DNA of 59,807 nt, taken from assembly GCA_029061255.1 (NCBI GenBank), contig JAIDSL010000117.1:1-59807 (forward strand). The letters run 5' to 3'. Under the pieces are notes generated by a model, which saw only the letters and a list, made by a program, of their open reading frames with translations, had not been told where the DNA came from and did no database searches. Shown one piece after another: positions 57,628-59,807 of this stretch. This stretch comes from Muribaculaceae bacterium. Lineage in GTDB: Bacteria > Bacteroidota > Bacteroidia > Bacteroidales > Muribaculaceae. The position numbers were made by a program, and so were the translations under genes. Position 1 is the stretch's first letter, and each line of letters starts with the position of its first letter.

Positions 57628-59181
57628 TTATAGAGGAATGTTGCCGTGCTTCTTTGGCGGATTGCTCTGCTTCTTTGTAGCAAGCATCTGAAGAGCGCGA
57701 ATGATACGGAAACGTGTGTTGCGAGGTTCGATGACATCGTCGATGTATCCGTATTTAGCTGCATTATAAGGATTAGCAAAGAGTTTTGTGTATTCCTCTT
57801 CTTTCTCCTTCTTGAATGCAGCCGGATCTTCATGCTCCTTGGCTTCTTTTGCATAGAGCACGCCTACTGCTCCTTCAGCACCCATCACAGCGATTTCTGC
57901 TGTTGGCCAAGCATAGTTCATATCGCCACGCAGCTGCTTGCAGCTCATCACGATATGGCTGCCACCATAGCTCTTGCGGAGTGTGACAGTCACCTTAGGC
58001 ACAGTAGCTTCGCCATAAGCATAAAGGAGCTTCGCTCCGTGCAGGATGACTGCATTGTATTCCTGGCCTGTGCCGGGGAGGAATCCCGGGACGTCGACGA
58101 GTGTCACCAAAGGAATGTTGAATGCGTCGCAGAAGCGTACGAAGCGGGCTGCCTTGCGGGAAGCATTGCAGTCAAGAACACCTGCGAGCACTTTCGGTTG
58201 GTTGGCAACGATACCTACACTCTGGCCATTGAAGCGGGCAAAACCACAGATGATATTGCGAGCATAAGCCGGTTGCACTTCGAGGAATTCTCCATTGTCG
58301 ATGATAGCACCGATCACTTCATACATATCATATGATTTCTTGGGGCTGTCGGGAACAATTTCGTTGAGCTTATCTTCCAGACGATCGATTGGATCAGAGC
58401 AGGGCACGAGTGGAGTCTCCTCCATATTGTTCTGTGGGATATAGCTGATGAGCTTGCGGATAAGCTTGAGGGCTTCTTCTCCATCTTCGCATGCGAAATG
58501 TGTCACACCTGACTTGGATGCGTGTACGGAGGCTCCACCAAGCTGTTCCTGAGTCACGTCTTCTCCGGTCACGGTCTTTACGACAGATGGACCGGTAAGG
58601 AACATATAAGACATTCCCTTCACCATAATAGTAAAGTCGGTGAGAGCAGGAGAGTAAACGGCACCACCGGCACACGGACCAAGGATAGCACTTATCTGCG
58701 GGATGACGCCTGATGCCAGGATATTGCGCTGGAAAATTTCTGAATAGCCTGCGAGTGCGTTGATACCTTCCTGTATACGAGCACCACCGGAGTCATTGAG
58801 TCCGATGACGGGAGCACCCATCTTCATAGCGAGATCCATGACCTTGCAGATCTTCTGGGCCATTGTCTCAGACAATGAGCCGCCGAGCACTGTGAAGTCT
58901 TGCGCAAATACATATACAAGGCGACCTTCAATTGTGCCAAAACCTGTCACAACGCCGTCGCCGAGATATTGCTTCTTCTCCATTCCGAAGTTTGTGCTGC
59001 GGTGAGTCACAAACATATCGAGTTCTTCAAAGCTTCCTTCGTCAAGGAGCTGGTCGATTCTTTCACGCGCAGTGTATTTGCCGCGTTCATGCTGCTTGGC
59101 AATTGCCTTCTCGCCACCGCCAAGGCGTGCAATGGCACGCTTGTCGATGAGCTCTTGAATCTTTTGTTCTTGAGTGGTCAT
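57628..59181 (-). CDS. mmdA: Methylmalonyl-CoA decarboxylase alpha (carboxyltransferase) subunit
   Basis: A 517-residue cytoplasmic enzyme that moves the carboxyl group from (S)-methylmalonyl-CoA to biotin, giving propionyl-CoA. The carboxyltransferase fold is clear: [120 protein letters not shown] and [20 protein letters not shown]. Length matches the family. Related propionyl-CoA carboxylase beta subunits look alike, but the neighbouring epimerase and sodium-pump subunits favour the decarboxylase. Confidence 0.95.
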   Translation of the reverse strand: MTTQEQKIQELIDKRAIARLGGGEKAIAKQHERGKYTARERIDQLLDEGSFEELDMFVTHRSTNFGMEKKQYLGDGVVTGFGTIEGRLVYVFAQDFTVLGGSLSETMAQKICKVMDLAMKMGAPVIGLNDSGGARIQEGINALAGYSEIFQRNILASGVIPQISAILGPCAGGAVYSPALTDFTIMVKGMSYMFLTGPSVVKTVTGEDVTQEQLGGASVHASKSGVTHFACEDGEEALKLIRKLISYIPQNNMEETPLVPCSDPIDRLEDKLNEIVPDSPKKSYDMYEVIGAIIDNGEFLEVQPAYARNIICGFARFNGQSVGIVANQPKVLAGVLDCNASRKAARFVRFCDAFNIPLVTLVDVPGFLPGTGQEYNAVILHGAKLLYAYGEATVPKVTVTLRKSYGGSHIVMSCKQLRGDMNYAWPTAEIAVMGAEGAVGVLYAKEAKEHEDPAAFKKEKEEEYTKLFANPYNAAKYGYIDDVIEPRNTRFRIIRALQMLATKKQSNPPKKHGNIPL

Positions 59182-59200
59182 TATTCAATGTGTTGAATGA

Positions 59201-59623
59201 TTATTTCTTTGAGGGGTCTTCACATAGCTCGGTAAGAACAGCTTCCGTGCATTTCGGGTGAAGGAAGGCGATCTGAAGGCCGTCAGCGCCCTTGCGGGGT
59301 GCCTTGTCGATAGTGCGGATTCCCTTTTCCTCACATTCTGCAAGTGCTTCAGCCACGCCACTTTCTACAGCAAATGCCATATGATGCATGCCACCCTTGC
59401 CGCCGTTTTTCTCAATGAATTTTGCGATTGTGCTTTCAGGGCTGGTAGCCTCAAGAAGCTCTATCTTAGTGTCGCCTACCTTGAAGAAAGCAGTAGTCAC
59501 TTTCTGATCTTCCACTACTTCTGTCTTGTAGCACTTGAGGCCAAGGACATCCTCGTAGTATTTGATGGCTTCAGCCAGATTAGGAACGGCAATGCCGATG
59601 TGTTCGATGTGGGAAATTTCCAT
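59201..59623 (-). CDS. mce: Methylmalonyl-CoA epimerase
   Basis: A 140-residue protein of the vicinal-oxygen-chelate fold that swaps the (R) and (S) forms of methylmalonyl-CoA. It opens with ISHIEHIGIAVPNLAEAIKY (metal His in HIGIAV), followed by LGLKCYKTEVVEDQKVTTAF, FKVGDTKIELLEATSPEST, KGGMHHMAFAVES (second His) and IAFLHPKCTEAVLTELCE. The gene leads the mmd operon, 19 bp before mmdA, so it feeds the decarboxylase with the right isomer on the route from succinate to propionate. Confidence 0.95.
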   Translation of the reverse strand: MEISHIEHIGIAVPNLAEAIKYYEDVLGLKCYKTEVVEDQKVTTAFFKVGDTKIELLEATSPESTIAKFIEKNGGKGGMHHMAFAVESGVAEALAECEEKGIRTIDKAPRKGADGLQIAFLHPKCTEAVLTELCEDPSKK

Positions 59624-59706
59624 TGCGTTTTTGATTTATTGGTTAGTTGGTATTATTTAAGTCTGTGCATATGCTACCCATTTTGAGTGGCATATACAAT
59701 TATTTG

Positions 59707-59714
59707 CAAAATTA
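59707..59714 (-). promoter_or_regulatory. Possible -7 element for the mce-mmd operon
   Basis: TAATTTTG on the minus strand, about 85 bp before the mce start. A TTTG (plus 59727-59730) lies only 12 bp away, too close for a standard promoter. The rest of 59624-59807 is very AT-rich with no gene. Confidence 0.4.
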
Positions 59715-59807
59715 ACAATTATTTTTCAAATCAGGAAAAGTATTTTAAAGAATATTTAAAAAAAAACATAAAACGCGCATCAAACTATTTTTTTTACTGT
59801 AATTTAT

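Noticed and set aside
1-59807. tRNA, rRNA or riboswitch
   Set aside because: No cloverleaf, ribosomal or known riboswitch core was recognised by reading; a covariance-model scan would be needed to exclude small ones.

Overview
The window comes from a gut-type Bacteroidales bacterium, most likely in or near the Muribaculaceae (an inference from gene content, not a phylogeny). Pointers are promoters of the Bacteroidetes type (TTTG, about 19-20 bp, TAnnTTTG), a five-gene methylmalonyl-CoA decarboxylase operon, a PurF-like protein that begins Met-Gly-Gly, pectin and xylan enzymes with signal peptides and C-terminal sorting-like tails, a GSCFA protein and a GH97 enzyme. Most genes lie on the minus strand. 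No rRNA, tRNA, CRISPR array, insertion sequence or transposase was seen.

Layout. 1-2656: a REP-type palindrome, then an efflux adaptor and a TolC-like channel. 2812-8255: a GSCFA protein, a REPIN-like element, and an operon of M50-like membrane protease, GH20 hexosaminidase and nitroreductase. 8419-10251: an MscS-type channel. 10269-15094: an O-acetylation operon (SGNH, MBOAT, DHHW) ending in lipoyl synthase lipA. 15223-17191: a pair of bacterial PH-domain membrane proteins. 17291-17968: a higBA toxin-antitoxin pair with a palindromic operator. 18198-18764: an HdeD-like protein. 18900-22359: a PL11 rhamnogalacturonan lyase behind a HIT protein. 22590-24047: an unusual protein joining a degenerate tyrosine-recombinase-like half to a NusG/UpxY-like antiterminator half. 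24007-25303: a small ECF sigma operon.

25485-42521 is a pectin (rhamnogalacturonan I and homogalacturonan) locus read on the minus strand: uxaB, uxaA, uxaC, a hexuronate transporter, a CE12-GH28 fusion, a GH28-GH105 fusion, a six-hairpin glycosidase-like lipoprotein, a GH106 rhamnosidase and a GH105 hydrolase. A promoter lies before uxaB and a strong terminator follows the GH105 gene. Together with the PL11 lyase the set can deacetylate and cleave the backbone, remove rhamnose and unsaturated uronic acid, import galacturonate and convert it to 2-keto-3-deoxygluconate. There is no SusC/SusD pair.

42661-49149 holds a GH97 enzyme, a 650-bp gene-free patch full of hairpins and a second, inverted copy of the REPIN-like element, a PAP2 phosphatase with a partner barrel protein, the PurF-like protein and a small lipoprotein. 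49315-53729 holds a GH10 xylanase with inserted carbohydrate-binding modules, a DUF2130 nuclease-like protein and an orphan small protein. 53818-59623 holds a pRiA4b ORF-3-like protein, an M48 lipoprotein protease and the operon mce-mmdA-mmdD-mmdC-mmdB for propionate formation coupled to sodium export.

The strongest candidates for something new are the recombinase-NusG fusion at 22590-24047 and the repeat family (two 152-bp inverted-repeat elements in opposite orientation plus a variant doublet at the window edge). All family calls rest on reading motifs by eye; no searches were run.
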